DNA from: Siphonodentalium dalli
Lineage: Eukaryota > Mollusca > Scaphopoda > Gadilida > Siphonodentaliidae
Assembly (NCBI GenBank): GCA_032622095.1
Contig: CP136062.1
Location: forward strand, 155,304,875 to 155,368,874
Direction: 5' to 3'
Length of the DNA: 64,000 nucleotides
Below, piece after piece: positions 12,003 through 23,789 of the stretch. The notes beneath the pieces were generated by a model. The model was not told the origin of the DNA and made no database searches. It worked only from the letters and a program-made list of their open reading frames with translations. How positions within the stretch are numbered: the stretch's first letter is position 1; the number at the start of each line of letters is the position of its first letter. The position numbers and the translations under genes were made by a program.

Positions 12003-12190
12003 ACCCCTATAATAAAGGTTCGAATGGTTTCCAAATGATGACCATTCTGTCCAGATGTTGGAAACCTCAACAAATACCCCAATAATAAAGGTTCGAATGG
12101 TTTCCAGCTGATGACCATTCTGTCCAGATGTTGAAAACTCCCCAACTGACACCCCTATAATAAAGGTTCGAAAGGTTTTCAGCTGATGAC
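12003..12190. repeat. 74-bp tandem repeat, ~2.5 copies, copy A
   Basis: Units start near 12,003, 12,076 and 12,151 with ACCCCTATAATAAAGG or a close variant. Each contains GGTTCGAATGG, GATGACCATTCTGTCCAG and GATGTTG words. The array is preserved in copy B (52,096-52,283). Units differ by several substitutions, so the array predates the duplication. Confidence 0.85.
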
Positions 12191-12819
12191 AATTCAATCC
12201 AAACAGTTGACCGAAATTAGGATATCATTCCAATTTTGGTCCAAAAATAGAAGAATTAAAACAATTTCAACCATTTTTAGTTTAAACATATTTATTTGTC
12301 TAATCTATATAACCCATGACATATAACACATATATTGTGGAATTGGAGGACAGGTGCTAAATCACTTATGGGTACCCATCTCCCATATCACTGATAAATA
12401 AATAATTAGTAATAGCAAACCAACTTGACTACAAAACAAGTTGAACATATCACCGGTCACCCCCACCATTTTTGTCATGTTCCTCCAACTAACTTACCAG
12501 GCATGGATGACATTTCCAACTGCTAAACGTTTTACCAAGGTTGCAGATGAGACACCAAATACAAGTTTGTGAAACCCGAGTTCCAACTTTAAAACAACCC
12601 GTTTGTTTTAAACTTGATATCCAGTCTAAATATAACGGTGAATGCTCAGCAATTGACATGGATTTCACAATTTCATTCGTCACCGAACGGATATCAATAG
12701 TCTCAGAACAGGTGAGTGGCCACATGTGAGACTCATACATGGGGTGACTATATGGTTTTTGTTGTGGTGGAGGATTTCATCTTCTAATTCCAATCTGCAT
12801 CCCACCAAATTCCCAACTA
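12191..12819. other. No gene recognised
   Basis: Non-coding sequence shared with copy B, probably the degraded upstream part of the LINE that follows. A short frame at 12,489-12,740 (-) is open in both copies, without a recognisable domain. Confidence 0.5.
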
Positions 12820-14460
12820 TAGAGAAAACGGACAACACGACGCTCGTACTTGTTGGTTCTGAAAATAGTCTACGTGAATTAACACTGGACGAATTTGCTC
12901 GGATACTGGGTCTGCGCATAAATCCTGAAAAATATCAAGCAGGCACGGATAGGGATAGGGTCACAAAATAAAATACGACAAGCTATTACGGAACTAAACC
13001 TGTCTACTGTAAGCATTAAAAACAATTTAGGGATACATTTCGACACTAATTTAATAATCATGAATATAAAATACAATGATAGACTCGAAGATATAGAAAA
13101 GATCACAAACATTTGGAAACACAGACTCCTGACCCCTTTAGGTAGAATAACAGTTGTCAAATCCCTCATCTTACCAAAATCGACCCACTTATTTATAACT
13201 CTTCCACGTCCAGATACAGCTTTTTTGAAAGCCCTAAATACCTGTTTATACAATTTCATTTCGAATTCCAAACGTGATAGAATAAAAAGCAAACAACTAT
13301 GTGCCGACCATATGCGCGGAGGTTTGAAGATGATTAATGTTGAAAACTTTGAGAGCGCCATGAAAATTAACTGGATACGACGCTTGATTTGCAAACAATC
13401 GAAATGGGCTTCATTGTGCAATACCACCCCTTTCTTAAACGACCCACTATATCTCACTTACCATGCAAATTATATTGTAAAGCAAACAAACAAGTTCGCA
13501 AATCCATTTTAGAGAGATGATTTCGGCGCATGGTGTAAACTTATGCGATAAAATAATTCAAATAATAATATTATGGACTCAAATATCTGGAATAATCCGA
13601 ATATAAAAATCGGAGGTTCGTCGATCAACTTTAAATCTTGGAGAGATGCGGGGATATATTTTATAAATGATCAATTCCAACCAGATAGTAAATGCCATAC
13701 CCCATATACATTATATTCAACTTTCAACATCGTGTCGATTTCATAACAATCAGCAACACAATACGTCATATACTGTCATTGGCAAGTTCTCTTAATCAAC
13801 CCTTAATTCGTGTACCCTGCACATGCCCACACAATAATCTTCCTCCGATACTCCGTGACTTAAAAGGCGGACATTATTTTACACAATTCTAGCAAGTGGG
13901 AACACTATGCCGAATGCATGCCAAAAATGGGAATCCGAAATAGGCGAATAGATAGAAAATTGGGAAGATTATTTGAGCATTCCCTTTAAAATCGGTACGA
14001 AATTACAGTGGCTCCAATTCAGAATCAATACACGAATTATTAGTACCAATACATTTCTGAAGGTGGCTAACATTCGAGTCGATGGTTTTTGTAATCGCTG
14101 TCAAAACATACAAGAAACAAATACTAATATTTGCTGGGATTGTCCCCATGTCCAAACTTTTATAAACGAAATTTTAACATGGACAAGAAACAACCAATTC
14201 CCCGTTGATCTACAAAAAATAATATCATTTTCGGTATAGTTCATGAACACAGAAATTAAAAAAGTTATATTTTCCTGCTGGTTTTGAAACAATATATGTA
14301 TAGAACAAAATTCACGCCCATGCAGTTGTCTCGCTTGTTCCTTTGTGATGTCAAATTTAGATATGAATGCGAGAGATACAGCGCAAAATGTAATATGAAT
14401 CGTGACTTCGATAACCAGTGGCTGACACTTCGATATGCCTTAAAAATTCTGTGAAATTGT
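12820..14460 (+). pseudogene. Non-LTR retrotransposon reverse transcriptase remnant (L1/Tx1-like), copy A
   Basis: Consecutive, frame-broken segments read as the C-terminal half of a LINE ORF2. First comes the catalytic region (TDNTTLVL, about 12,829-12,852, where the family has [YF]ADD), then LDEFARILGLRINPEK. Next is LGIHFDT and a continuous frame at 13,060-13,512 with WKHRLLTPLGRITVVKSL and RGGLKMINVENF, followed by a C-terminal frame at 13,973-14,239 with the zinc-binding pattern CNRC...CWDCPHV. A further fragment, FRYECERYSAKCN, lies near 14,355-14,400. The arrangement is typical of L1/Tx1-type elements. Frame breaks, a 38-bp deletion near 13,728 and the TDN replacement of the catalytic aspartate make it non-functional. 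It is shared with copy B. Confidence 0.85.
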
Positions 14461-14660
14461 GGATATTGCTCAATAAACTAGAAACAAAACTGAACTAATG
14501 TGGGTATCTAAACGCAGCAACTGTGTTTAGACAAAGCCATGCATTATACCAAAATTAAACAAAATACATACAAATAAAAACACAGAAACCAGAGCGAGAG
14601 TGCTCGATTGCGGTCGGAACCATTAAGAAACTGACCATTGTGAAAACACAGATAACACAT

Positions 14661-16262
14661 AATACTTTTATGTGTAACCATATAAGGTAAGGGGGTGTCT
14701 GACCAGGTAGCAGAACTGTCAAGGTTAGCGACCCCACACCTAGCTCACTAGAAAGACAGAGAAAAGTCAAAGTAATGTGCTGGCAGGTGGACCAGAAGGC
14801 CTTTCAGAAAGTCAACTAAAGAAAAAAGTAAAACGGCTAAGAACGCATTTGTCATAAGAATTTTACACACAATTGATACCGGTCGGTGCAAAATGTACGG
14901 TCTATATAAAGTGGTAGTATAGTCCCCCCGCAAGTTTGGAAACAATTACATATGCGTGACACGGAAAGGGTTATACAGTGTATTACATATAAAACGTAAT
15001 ATATATTAGTAAAACGCTATTTATATGGCCTTGTAATCTCAATGGGTTGATATATACGCGACCATGCAAGTACAGTATCTATGTATATATATATAGGTAT
15101 ATGTGGGTATATGTGCTCATATACAACCCTACGTTGTTATTTAAGTAATATATGATGCGGATCCCACCACATCAACACTCTTCATATTACAAACCGATAA
15201 GTGTCACATATATTTAACACGAATCTTATAAGAGGTATTTAACACGAATCTTATACTAGTAAGAGGTATGCAAGTTGGAATGTACTTCCCAACAATTGTA
15301 GATGATTAGTATAGTATTCGGGAACATATATACATAGCGTTATCCAAGTTATCGTGTGTATGCGGTATGGGTGGTACACCATATAGTATTATAATATATA
15401 CACGGTAGGTATAACTAGAGTTAAACGCTCTCTATATTATATTGTTAAACGCTCTTTATGTGACCAAGTTAGCTATATATAGCTATCATATCTGTCATCG
15501 TGAAGTATCTTTACATATTACAATCAGTATATGACTATGTGACATATAGGTGGTGGTTAAACACTTAAACAAGATTTCGAATAATTAATTTAGATGAGTA
15601 CATGGGGTAATACATCTTATTGTGAGATGTATGCATGCTGGAAAGTACTCACTAACACCAGTAAATTATTACCTTAGGATTATGAAGCATAATATAAAGG
15701 GTTAGATTATATACTTAAGATAAATGTAAGTGAGCATTATATCTCACAACAATTATTATATGGGTAGAGATAATAATATTATATATATACATATATATGC
15801 ACGAAAAAACACACCTAGCCTTCCAGAATGACAATAAAAAGTCAGAATGGAGCATTGGCTGACGGACCTTGCGGCCTTTCCGTTTGTCAACATAAGTATA
15901 GTGAAAGAATTAACGGCTTTCAACCTATCTGTCATATAATTTCCCCACAAAATGAAGGTGGTTCACAAATGCATGGATGTCAAAAGAAAGGGGAGGTTGT
16001 CTGCTGTATGCATATTAAAGAAGATTCGAGGCTACGTGTGATGATGACCAAGGTCCCAATTTCCCGCAGACAATTTGCTCCTCGTTCCGATGACATGAAT
16101 TTTGAGGTGGAAGCTGGACCCTGGAGCGGTTTATTAGAATTTTGAAAATAGTTTTAGAACGTACCCCATCGAAATAAGATTCATTTAATGCCAAAAGTAG
16201 AATTTCTAGGTTTTTGAAAAATTCTCCCAATAAGTTAAAAAGATGCCAGAATGTTTTGATAA
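14661..16262. other. Copy-A-specific 1.6-kb AT-rich block
   Basis: Copy B has only about 60 unrelated bases here (about 54,801-54,862). The block holds a diverged direct repeat (14,735-14,822 and 15,810-15,897, both beginning CACACCTAG), a 25-bp tandem pair at 15,211-15,266 (tatttaacacgaatcttat), two AAACGCTCT-type words near 15,424 and 15,448, and long TATA-rich stretches. Frames at 15,828-16,145 (+) and 16,015-16,275 (-) have no recognisable domain. The terminal-like direct repeats could be the ends of an old insertion, but no target duplication is visible. Confidence 0.6.
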
Positions 16263-16599
16263 GATTAGACAGCAAAATTTAATTTAATTTAACAAGGCTC
16301 CGGCATATAACATTTGAAGTAGCTGGCAAATAAACCTCATGAATGGTTGATAACATATTTATAATCTGTTGAATATGGGGTCAATTCAACAAGTTGATAA
16401 TTGGTTAGTTGACTCAGTAGTTGATCCCTCGCCCAACAGCCAGCCTCCCTCCACATAGAATACATGGTGTCCACTTCCCTCCATGTTAACATGTTCTCTC
16501 GAAGCATAGCATCGAACATTAAAAACTCAAAGATCAAACGCTGTTTCCGAGAGTCAAAGATTTGACAGATTTTGGAGATTTTTGTTTTTGAACAATATG

Positions 16600-17330
16600 A
16601 TCAACTTGCATAGATTGTTTCGGATGATCTGTCTCGACAGAGGAGACGTAATCCATTACTTGCGCTACTGGTTCTGGAATAGGAATAGTATCACTATTCC
16701 TGCAGGAATAGTATCACTATTCCTGCACGTGCGTTGCTAGTGATACACTGACGAGTTTAGTTTGACTCTGTGTTTGAGTGCTGTCGCCAGCACACGTTTT
16801 GTAGACCCTATTGTTGAGTACGTAATCTGTGGCCGAGGACAAACTATTTTCTTAGCATCTATATATGACATATTCGTCTCAGCAATATATCATTGAATCT
16901 TGAATTCATACTCCAAATTGGGACATGGATGATCCATTGAAGCATGTTAACCTTGAGAGTTTGAACATTGCTTAATATTCGTACAATCCTTATGACCAGG
17001 AATGGAACAGTGTGCGCACCTGGTTTCTTCACTTTTACAATGTTCATGGTCATAGACTTGACATTTAAAACATTGCAATGGGTTTGGAACATATGTGCTT
17101 ATATCCGTCTTCATATACCGAACCTTCAATGTCGGTGGATGGTCGCAACGACTGAAGGTCAGAAGATAATTATTCAACGGAACGTTTTGACCATCAACTG
17201 TCTTAGTAAATCTACGGACTTCTGGAACTCCCTGTGGTGTTCTCAGCCAATATCTCTGATTCAAAGGAATCAGCTATATCGCGAACTCTCAACACAGCTC
17301 TACTACTGTTCAATGACTTGAGATGTGTGA
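16600..17330 (-). pseudogene. Non-LTR retrotransposon ORF1 (gag-like zinc knuckle) remnant, copy A
   Basis: The minus-strand frame 17,264-16,947 encodes a segment with ISTYVPNPLQCFKC followed by CysHis knuckle spacing (CFKCQVYDHEHC, then CAHCSIPGHKDC). This is the layout of ORF1 proteins of I/Jockey/CR1-like LINEs, which bind the element RNA. After an in-frame stop, similarity continues in the same orientation (NMSYIDAKKIV near 16,880-16,850). Copy B keeps the usual glycine (CQGYDHEHC) where copy A has valine. It lies in opposite orientation to the RT remnant at 12.8-14.5 kb, so the two belong to different insertions. It is inactive because of stops and truncation. Confidence 0.8.
16681..16724. 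repeat. Two tandem copies of a perfect 21-bp palindrome-like hairpin, copy A
   Basis: AGGAATAGT-atc-ACTATTCCT occurs at 16,681-16,701 and again at 16,704-16,724, separated by GC. The arms are exact complements. The identical pair is in copy B at 55,275-55,318. Confidence 0.85.
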
Positions 17331-17559
17331 GCAATATTGGTGTTTGTGCAGTGGATGTTAATTGAATAAGAGCGTTTGCTTAAATTTTTCTTGGACATTT
17401 GATCAGAAGAGATCCACTTAGTGGCCAGTCCTGATCGGTTTGACAGATTTTGATTGTCCGGCTATGCTTTGTAGCGTTTTATCAATAACAAATGCAGAAG
17501 GTTTTCGTGACATTTGATCAAAACCAAGTACTAAGGAAATACCTCAGCATCAGTGGAAC

Positions 17560-19030
17560 TTGGTGGAAGGTCAATTTTACGTTTTTTTTAGTTGCCATAT
17601 GAAAAGCGGATGATCGACAACTATCCTCGCAGTCGCCTCGGACTACCCACCGAATTAAGGTCGGGTCAAAGATTGGTACATAGCTGAATTGTGACCGGTT
17701 TAGATACTTCACATATCAGCCTATCGGTACCTCGCCATAATGAGACAGGCGTTAACAGTATATTATTGAAACATTTAAGTCACGAAGACGAAATTAATGG
17801 CACAACACACACGAACAACAACACACTACTAGACACCGGAAACAAAATACAGCAGACGGCAGAAATGTAATCTGAAACACTGTGAGGGACGTGACTAGCC
17901 GATTGATTGAGCCGGGTCAACTCAACCACCCGTCTTGAAGAGATGTGGGACCAAAGAGGACCATGAGCTAAGCCGTTACCACAGGTCGATGTCTCACTTG
18001 ACACAGCTGCCCTAGTATCCCCAGAACTCCTGCACCACACATCAATGGATGTACCCCTCTGCAAAAGTGGGCAACTTTAGGGATTTTTACCTCTGGCAGT
18101 GGGACAGTAAACACATTCTACCCGGGCCCACACGGGGAAATATTTCTTTATTATGATCAATTAGCAGCAAGCATTAGAAAAAAAACAGTGTTATGTTGAA
18201 ATTAAAGACAAGTCATGGATAGATGTCTGAAATATCAGAGCTCATGGAACTATGTATGATATGTCACTGATATGGACAGGAATGTCACCCCAAGAACCTC
18301 GGGTTGCAGTCCGTTCTGGGTAGGGCGACACATATCCGCGTTGCTCTCAAGCACCGGCGATAACGGCATACTGTACTTGCATATTTTCCCAAACACGTCT
18401 CGTGTTGCCCTCGTTTCCATCGATCACACTTACGCGACTATAGATATAAAGAACCATAGTTGACATTGCTATGTGGATTATGCATGGCGGCATGTTAGTC
18501 GGCGTCATTACTGTGGCGTCATTGTAAAGTACACAAGAAATTGACAAAGCATAGTGAATTGTTTGATGATAACATAAGAGAGGATCGCAGTTCACGTCTA
18601 AGGTTTGGAGTCCTCTCTTAAGTGTTCAGTCTTTTAGAACCAAGAGCGTTTGGTGAGAAGATATAATTGCACGATATTTGAAAGTAGAAATAATTCATCA
18701 AATTGCTCTCTTAAGTTTCACAATTAGTGTTTTCCTTTAAATTATATGTATATAATGTTCGAACTTGTGTCCCTGGTATGCAGTCAGCAACAAAACATGC
18801 TAAACAGATGGGTGAGGTACATGTGGTATTGGAATCCGGTGTATGATTTACAGCTGAAATGTGGGCATATAACTATATGTCAGTACATGTATATTAATAA
18901 CCTCTATATATTTTCGGCTTAGACAACGCGTTCGTATTATGTATGTTAGCTGAAATGCAGAATATTAACTTATCAGTACAAGGTTCCACCCCGTTTTTCA
19001 CAACAAAGTACCAAATTGTGTACACATGTG
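17560..19030. repeat. Unclassified repeat R1, copy A2
   Basis: Diverged direct repeat of 2,290-3,970 with the same order of landmarks, lacking about 250 bases near 18,180. The minus-strand frame 18,064-17,780 (94 codons) includes the part shared with the A1 copy and continues past the A1 stop. No domain is recognised. The element class is unknown; it could be part of a retrotransposon untranslated region. Confidence 0.75.
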
Positions 19031-19489
19031 GATTGTCTTGTGACGGTCTTGTATATAATCCACACCAAACTGCTCAGTGCGATAATCAGGGGACACAGTA
19101 TCTCTGTGCACATGTCTGCTGATGATAATTAGCTGTACATTTCTGGTGACAACCCCTATTGCTTTACAACTATAATGGAACAGTGCAATTATTTTGTGAA
19201 ATCGTGGATGGTGGCTAATAAACTGAAACTAATTAGTGACAAAACTGAAGAAATGTGAGTGTCTAATCTGGCATACGTAAAGAAAGTTAGCATACATGTT
19301 ATGACTTTTGACGACACTCAAGTTCACACTCCTACAAGCCACATATGCAAGGCAATATACACTGAACTTCGGCGACATTGGAAAATGAGAAAATACATTC
19401 AAAACGACTCAATTTTTTAAAAACGTTAGTCATCTCTAAGTATCAGTCGACCTGACTACAACAATTCTATTTTAATTGGTGTACTATAT

Positions 19490-19850
19490 AATCAGGTATC
19501 TCAGCGTCTGCAGAAAACTGTTGCAAGGATAGTTCTCTGTCGTAGAAGATCTGACGACAGATGCAATCTGCAAGAATTACATTGGCTACCTGTAGCAGAC
19601 ATAATTCTGTATATACGACGGGGAACTATCCTAGCATATATTCAATGGTATGAAACACGCGATCCGTGGAATATATCACTTCATTCTTCCACTGCCCTTC
19701 AAGTTTGTGGACATTCAATGTTAGCCATCCTTGCGTACTTGCCTTGAGGGCTTATTGAAATGCTACTCTAGTGAGTAGTTTAAGAATACCAATGCTGATA
19801 AATAACTTTAGGAATAGCCATTAAATAAATAAATATTACACAAACATTTC
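19490..19850 (+). pseudogene. LINE (CR1/Jockey-like) 3' fragment, copy A
   Basis: The plus strand reads YLSRLQKTVARIV... and then LQELHWLPV, the highly conserved C-terminal block of the reverse transcriptase polyprotein in many CR1/L2/Jockey-like LINEs. The segment is short and ends in a non-coding stretch terminating in TAAATAAATAAAT near 19,826-19,838, which resembles the simple-repeat tail of such elements. It is shared with copy B (58,085-58,445). Confidence 0.7.
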
Positions 19851-20700
19851 TTGTAAAAAGTTGGCAAGTCTGATTTAAAAAGGTGATCCACACCGAGTGA
19901 CCAGACATCTTACTAGCATAGCTGCGCTGAATGTGGGATCCCACATTTCATAAAACCAAGAGACAGTGAATATTATAATGCATTCTGGAGGACTATTGCC
20001 TACATGTCTCTGAATGGCGTAGAAACCTACCAAATTTTAAAAAATACGCCTCTTGTGAGAGAGTTTCGACAGCCTGTGCACCATGCACGCCCGCATCGCC
20101 GAAGTGAATTAAGTCACATTAACGTAGTAGATAATTATACAAATTATCGCGGTATATTTGCTTAAACATATGGTATATAATACCAATCTCATAATGGAAA
20201 GTATCATTTGTTACGTCTTGATTATCTAACCGAGGAACGGCAAGAGTTGATGCTTGAAATTAACACATGCTTCCAATAATAATTCATACTGGAATCGCAA
20301 AGGGATATTACTGTTTAAAGTTAAATAGCCCTAAATAAAACAAGCAAATATGATACAACTCGACATTCCGATTTGTTAGCACCAAATTGGGCACCACTAT
20401 TTAGCAAATTCCCGCCACATTTATAGTTATATCCTTGATATAAGTACTTTAATGGTGTGGTTTATATATACATGAGTGACGGGTCGACGCCATTGGTGTC
20501 AGGGCGGGGGGGGGCACACATAATGACAACAACTATATTGTAGAATTCCACTAAACTTGTATGATATATTTATAATGTATAATGTATTCAAACGTTTGAG
20601 GTGCGGGTCCAGTGGAATACATTATGGACATTCAATGTGAGTCATCCGAACTTGCCTTGAGGGCTGATTGAAATGCTACGCGGATGAGTCTTTATTCGTC
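19680..20700. repeat. Two copies of short repeat R2 flanking ~0.85 kb
   Basis: The words CTTGCCTTGAGGGCT-ATTGAAATGCTAC, preceded by tggacattcaatg, occur at about 19,708-19,768 and again at about 20,625-20,685 in the same orientation. The copies differ by several substitutions. The sequence between them is non-coding and includes a G-run near 20,506. Copy B has the same pair, with its second member split by a LINE. Confidence 0.65.
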
Positions 20701-23380
20701 TCCATGGTATACTATGGACTTCTGTCGTACATCTCCATCAACCTTGTATAAAATGTTCTCAACGCCATGCTATAGGGAGTCTAATGGTTTAGTTTAACCA
20801 TACGTCAGTCGATGTCATGGTTGGGGATCAAGGAAGGAACATGATACAAACTTCTTTGTCATCGATTGCCACCAGACGAATACATAATGGAATTTAGATT
20901 GTACATGGCATTTAGGGTATGATTTAAAGTTGGCAAAGTGCACCGTCGAAGTGAATGATGGACCCGAAGCTCTTTATAATGTGTTTTCACTGGGGCCCGA
21001 ACCATTCAATTGTATAAAGGTCACAACCTCACTATTACAGAACCAAATAAGTCCAATATGAACATATGTGGATATTTAAGTCAGACATGAACCTATTTGT
21101 ACGAGAATATGCTGGAAACGTATATGTAGGCGTCTATATGATATACTGCACTACATGGTGTACTTTAAAGTCACATGGCTGTATGCGCTCCGAAATACAC
21201 CTAATAATATTCGCTGTAGATTTTTCCCGGTATCGAAATAGGTCGAGATATACTTCCATTTTACTGCAGTATAGTCCCAGACAGACGCATTGAACTCATA
21301 CAAAATATAACTTTGAAGACGGTGTTTGGGTGCTAAACAAACAACAGCCATGTCACGGCATGGCACATTAAAGATAATTATGTGTTACGCTATTCCTGAT
21401 ATTGTAGAAATAAAGAGCGTTTGTTTCACTTCTGTGCGAAAAATTGAAAACAGCTGGAAGATGTATGTGACCATGGCAATTATTTATCAGAGCATATATA
21501 TGATGCCGGAATATAAATAGTTCGTGTATCTGTCAACCTATATTATACCTCCTACTAAATTAGGCAGACAAATATTTGGAAGCTCGAATGAGCTATGTCC
21601 GTTTAACATACTAAACACATGGTGCGTTCTAAATCAGGAATCGAAGTCGGATAAACCATATTGTAATACGACCTTGCCTAAACCTACACACAAGGCTCGT
21701 CCTGATTGGTCAGTATCCTGTATTCCCATGCAGACGCGGACCGTCCTTTTGTAGTACAATTCTAGATATTTTGAATTGTACCACAAACAATGTGGTACAA
21801 TCAGTGAAATGCTGCCAACGCCTCGAAATTTCAGAAGTCAAACCATACGGCCATTGGCTAATGTCATGCTAAAGAATGAAGAAAGAGACATATAATGACT
21901 AACTACTGTATTATACTGATTTTTAGTTAAGTTAGAACAAAAATAAGTCTTAAATGAATTTGTTTGCCACAAAAACAATGGAAAGGGTTCGTCGTTCAAA
22001 AGTGACGCTATGTTTCACTATCAGGTCTAAGAGAAGAATTGTTTGGTGGAAAATCATACCACGCAGAGCTAGAAACTGGGCTATTATATAACAGTTTGAA
22101 CATATGTCACTACAATTTCGACCAAAACATACAGTCGAATTACAAAAGAAATAAATACACTGCGCATCGACGTGTATAGTATAATTTGACCACATAAACT
22201 GATTGTACTACTCCGCTTCGCATCGTCCTACAATCAGTTTCTTTGTGGCCGATGCGCAGTGTATTTATGTCTTAAATAGATAAGACCAACATTTCTATAA
22301 AGTGTCGCACAATTAACTAAACTTATATAGTCATCTCCGTGATATGATGTATTCGTTTTAAAGTATAGTTTTCATACTCATAAGAGTCGCCGATAGATAA
22401 AGGAATCGCTATATGGCTAGTTAGGTGTTTCAAAGTGGGCAGATAGGCGCCGTTGGGTATGAGGAGCTAGAAAACAACAGCATTTATTATAGGCATCAAC
22501 ATGATACTAATCGTGCGGCTTGAAGATAAAGATTTTCTGAATTGGGGTGGAGTTGATGCATTAAATTGATAAAGACGGAGTTACCGATATCAAAATGTTT
22601 GGTTAGTTTTTAAAGATCTACAGTCCGATTTAACACCAGATGACCGAATTATCTGAGATAATGACCAGTTTACCGGGACAATGAAAAAGGAAAACTGAAT
22701 TCAATTATCATCTGTTCTATGGCACGAGCGTCGCGACAATTGACAAAGGCCTACACCAGGTTTACGCGTATACAATATCATAATTGGAAATGCTGTGTAC
22801 TATATTCCATGTTTGGGCAACGGAATCATAGCTTCTCTTTATCAGAGACACTCTTTAACAGAGATCGCTGGAATATTGCTCAGTCGACAGAAATTGAAGT
22901 CGACATCTGACCATCGAAACCTCCCGCTAATGGACCCAATCATCTTTATTTTGTGAATCAACGTTATTGCTGAGTACTCAGTTGTGATATAGTCTGTAAG
23001 ATTACTGTGGTAATAATCTTCTATAACCGATGTCTATTACACGTTCATTTTGTGTTTACTTCTTGACACGGGTCGAATTAATGGTGTTAAACTAACGACA
23101 ACAATGTGATTCAGGGTATATGATCCATGTATAAGATTGACGTTGTATTATGCCAATTTGTGGAAAACATTAACTACCTTGACCAAATATATTCCTACCA
23201 AATGTCCCCATAAAATGTTCACGTCACTTTAACCTGGACAACGCCGGGTCACCATGCTAGTACTATATATAGCATGTAATAAAATGCGTAGGAGCTGTGA
23301 GGAACACACTACTCACGTGACTATTTCTGGCAAGCAACGTTAGAATGTGATTATTTATTATAATTAGATGAGGATTCAGC
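20701..23380. other. RGK upstream intergenic DNA, copy A
   Basis: No coding gene is recognised. Short frames at 21,066-21,293, 21,326-21,520, 21,524-21,754 and 21,950-22,195 are open in both copies but have no recognisable domains, and they carry many amino-acid changes or indels between copies. A hairpin element sits at 22,151-22,268. A CACGTG E-box-like palindrome lies at 23,314-23,319, about 70 bases upstream of the TATA box. Confidence 0.5.
22151..22268. repeat. 118-bp hairpin (MITE-like), copy A
   Basis: ATAAATACACTGCGCATCG (22,151-22,169) is the exact inverted complement of 22,250-22,268. Inside, ccacataaactgattgta (22,190-22,207) pairs with 22,229-22,248 apart from two extra bases. 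The loop is about 21 bases. It is present in copy B at 61,271-61,388. Confidence 0.85.
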
Positions 23381-23384
23381 GTCC

Positions 23385-23393
23385 TATATATAG
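23385..23393 (+). promoter_or_regulatory. TATA box of the RGK gene, copy A
   Basis: TATATATAG lies about 105 bases upstream of the start codon. In copy B the same site reads TATATAAAG, an excellent match to the TATA consensus. A transcription start about 30 bases downstream would leave a 5' leader of roughly 80 bases without introns. Confidence 0.6.
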
Positions 23394-23497
23394 AGTCGTA
23401 GATAGGGACACCACTCATAACGCATTTGCAACTCATCAGTTAATAAACCATCGCTGCACATTTATATCGCACCTTCGATATCCTGTAATTTGTCAAA

Positions 23498-23789
23498 ATG
23501 TCTCGTCAAAATTATAAAATTAATGCTGAGGATCGTGACATGTACTCCTGTCGTTCGTTCAGCTTCACATCAAAAGGACTGATCAACAAGGGGGATTCGA
23601 TGCAATCTCTGAGTGACGTAAGCCTAACATCAAGTAGTGGCTGTTCTGACTTCTTTTACGCAGACGAATCGGTGCTAGACAAAGAATGCTGCCGTGTAGC
23701 TATCGTAGGTTCACATGGCGTTGGGAAGACGGCGCTGATACGACAATTTATGACGTCAGAATACGTTGGTGATGTTGACGATGTGGAAG
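23498..23789 (+). CDS. RGK gene exon 1, copy A
   Basis: Codes for residues 1-97 plus the first base of codon 98. The start ATG is in a favourable context (gtcaaaATGt) and is the first ATG after the predicted transcription start. The donor is GTTGGT at 23,790. A nearby GTACCG at 23,794 would break the frame into exon 2. Relative to copy B it lacks 33 bases after codon 48. Confidence 0.88.

Noticed and set aside
12003-12190. CRISPR-like array
   Set aside because: Direct tandem 74-bp units without spacers in a eukaryotic sequence; an ordinary tandem repeat.
16968-17321. Plus-strand 117-codon frame
   Set aside because: Shadow of the minus-strand LINE ORF1 with zinc knuckles.
12820-17330. One LINE with both ORF1 and ORF2
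   Set aside because: The RT remnant is on the plus strand and the zinc-knuckle ORF1 on the minus strand, and the protein types suggest different LINE clades.
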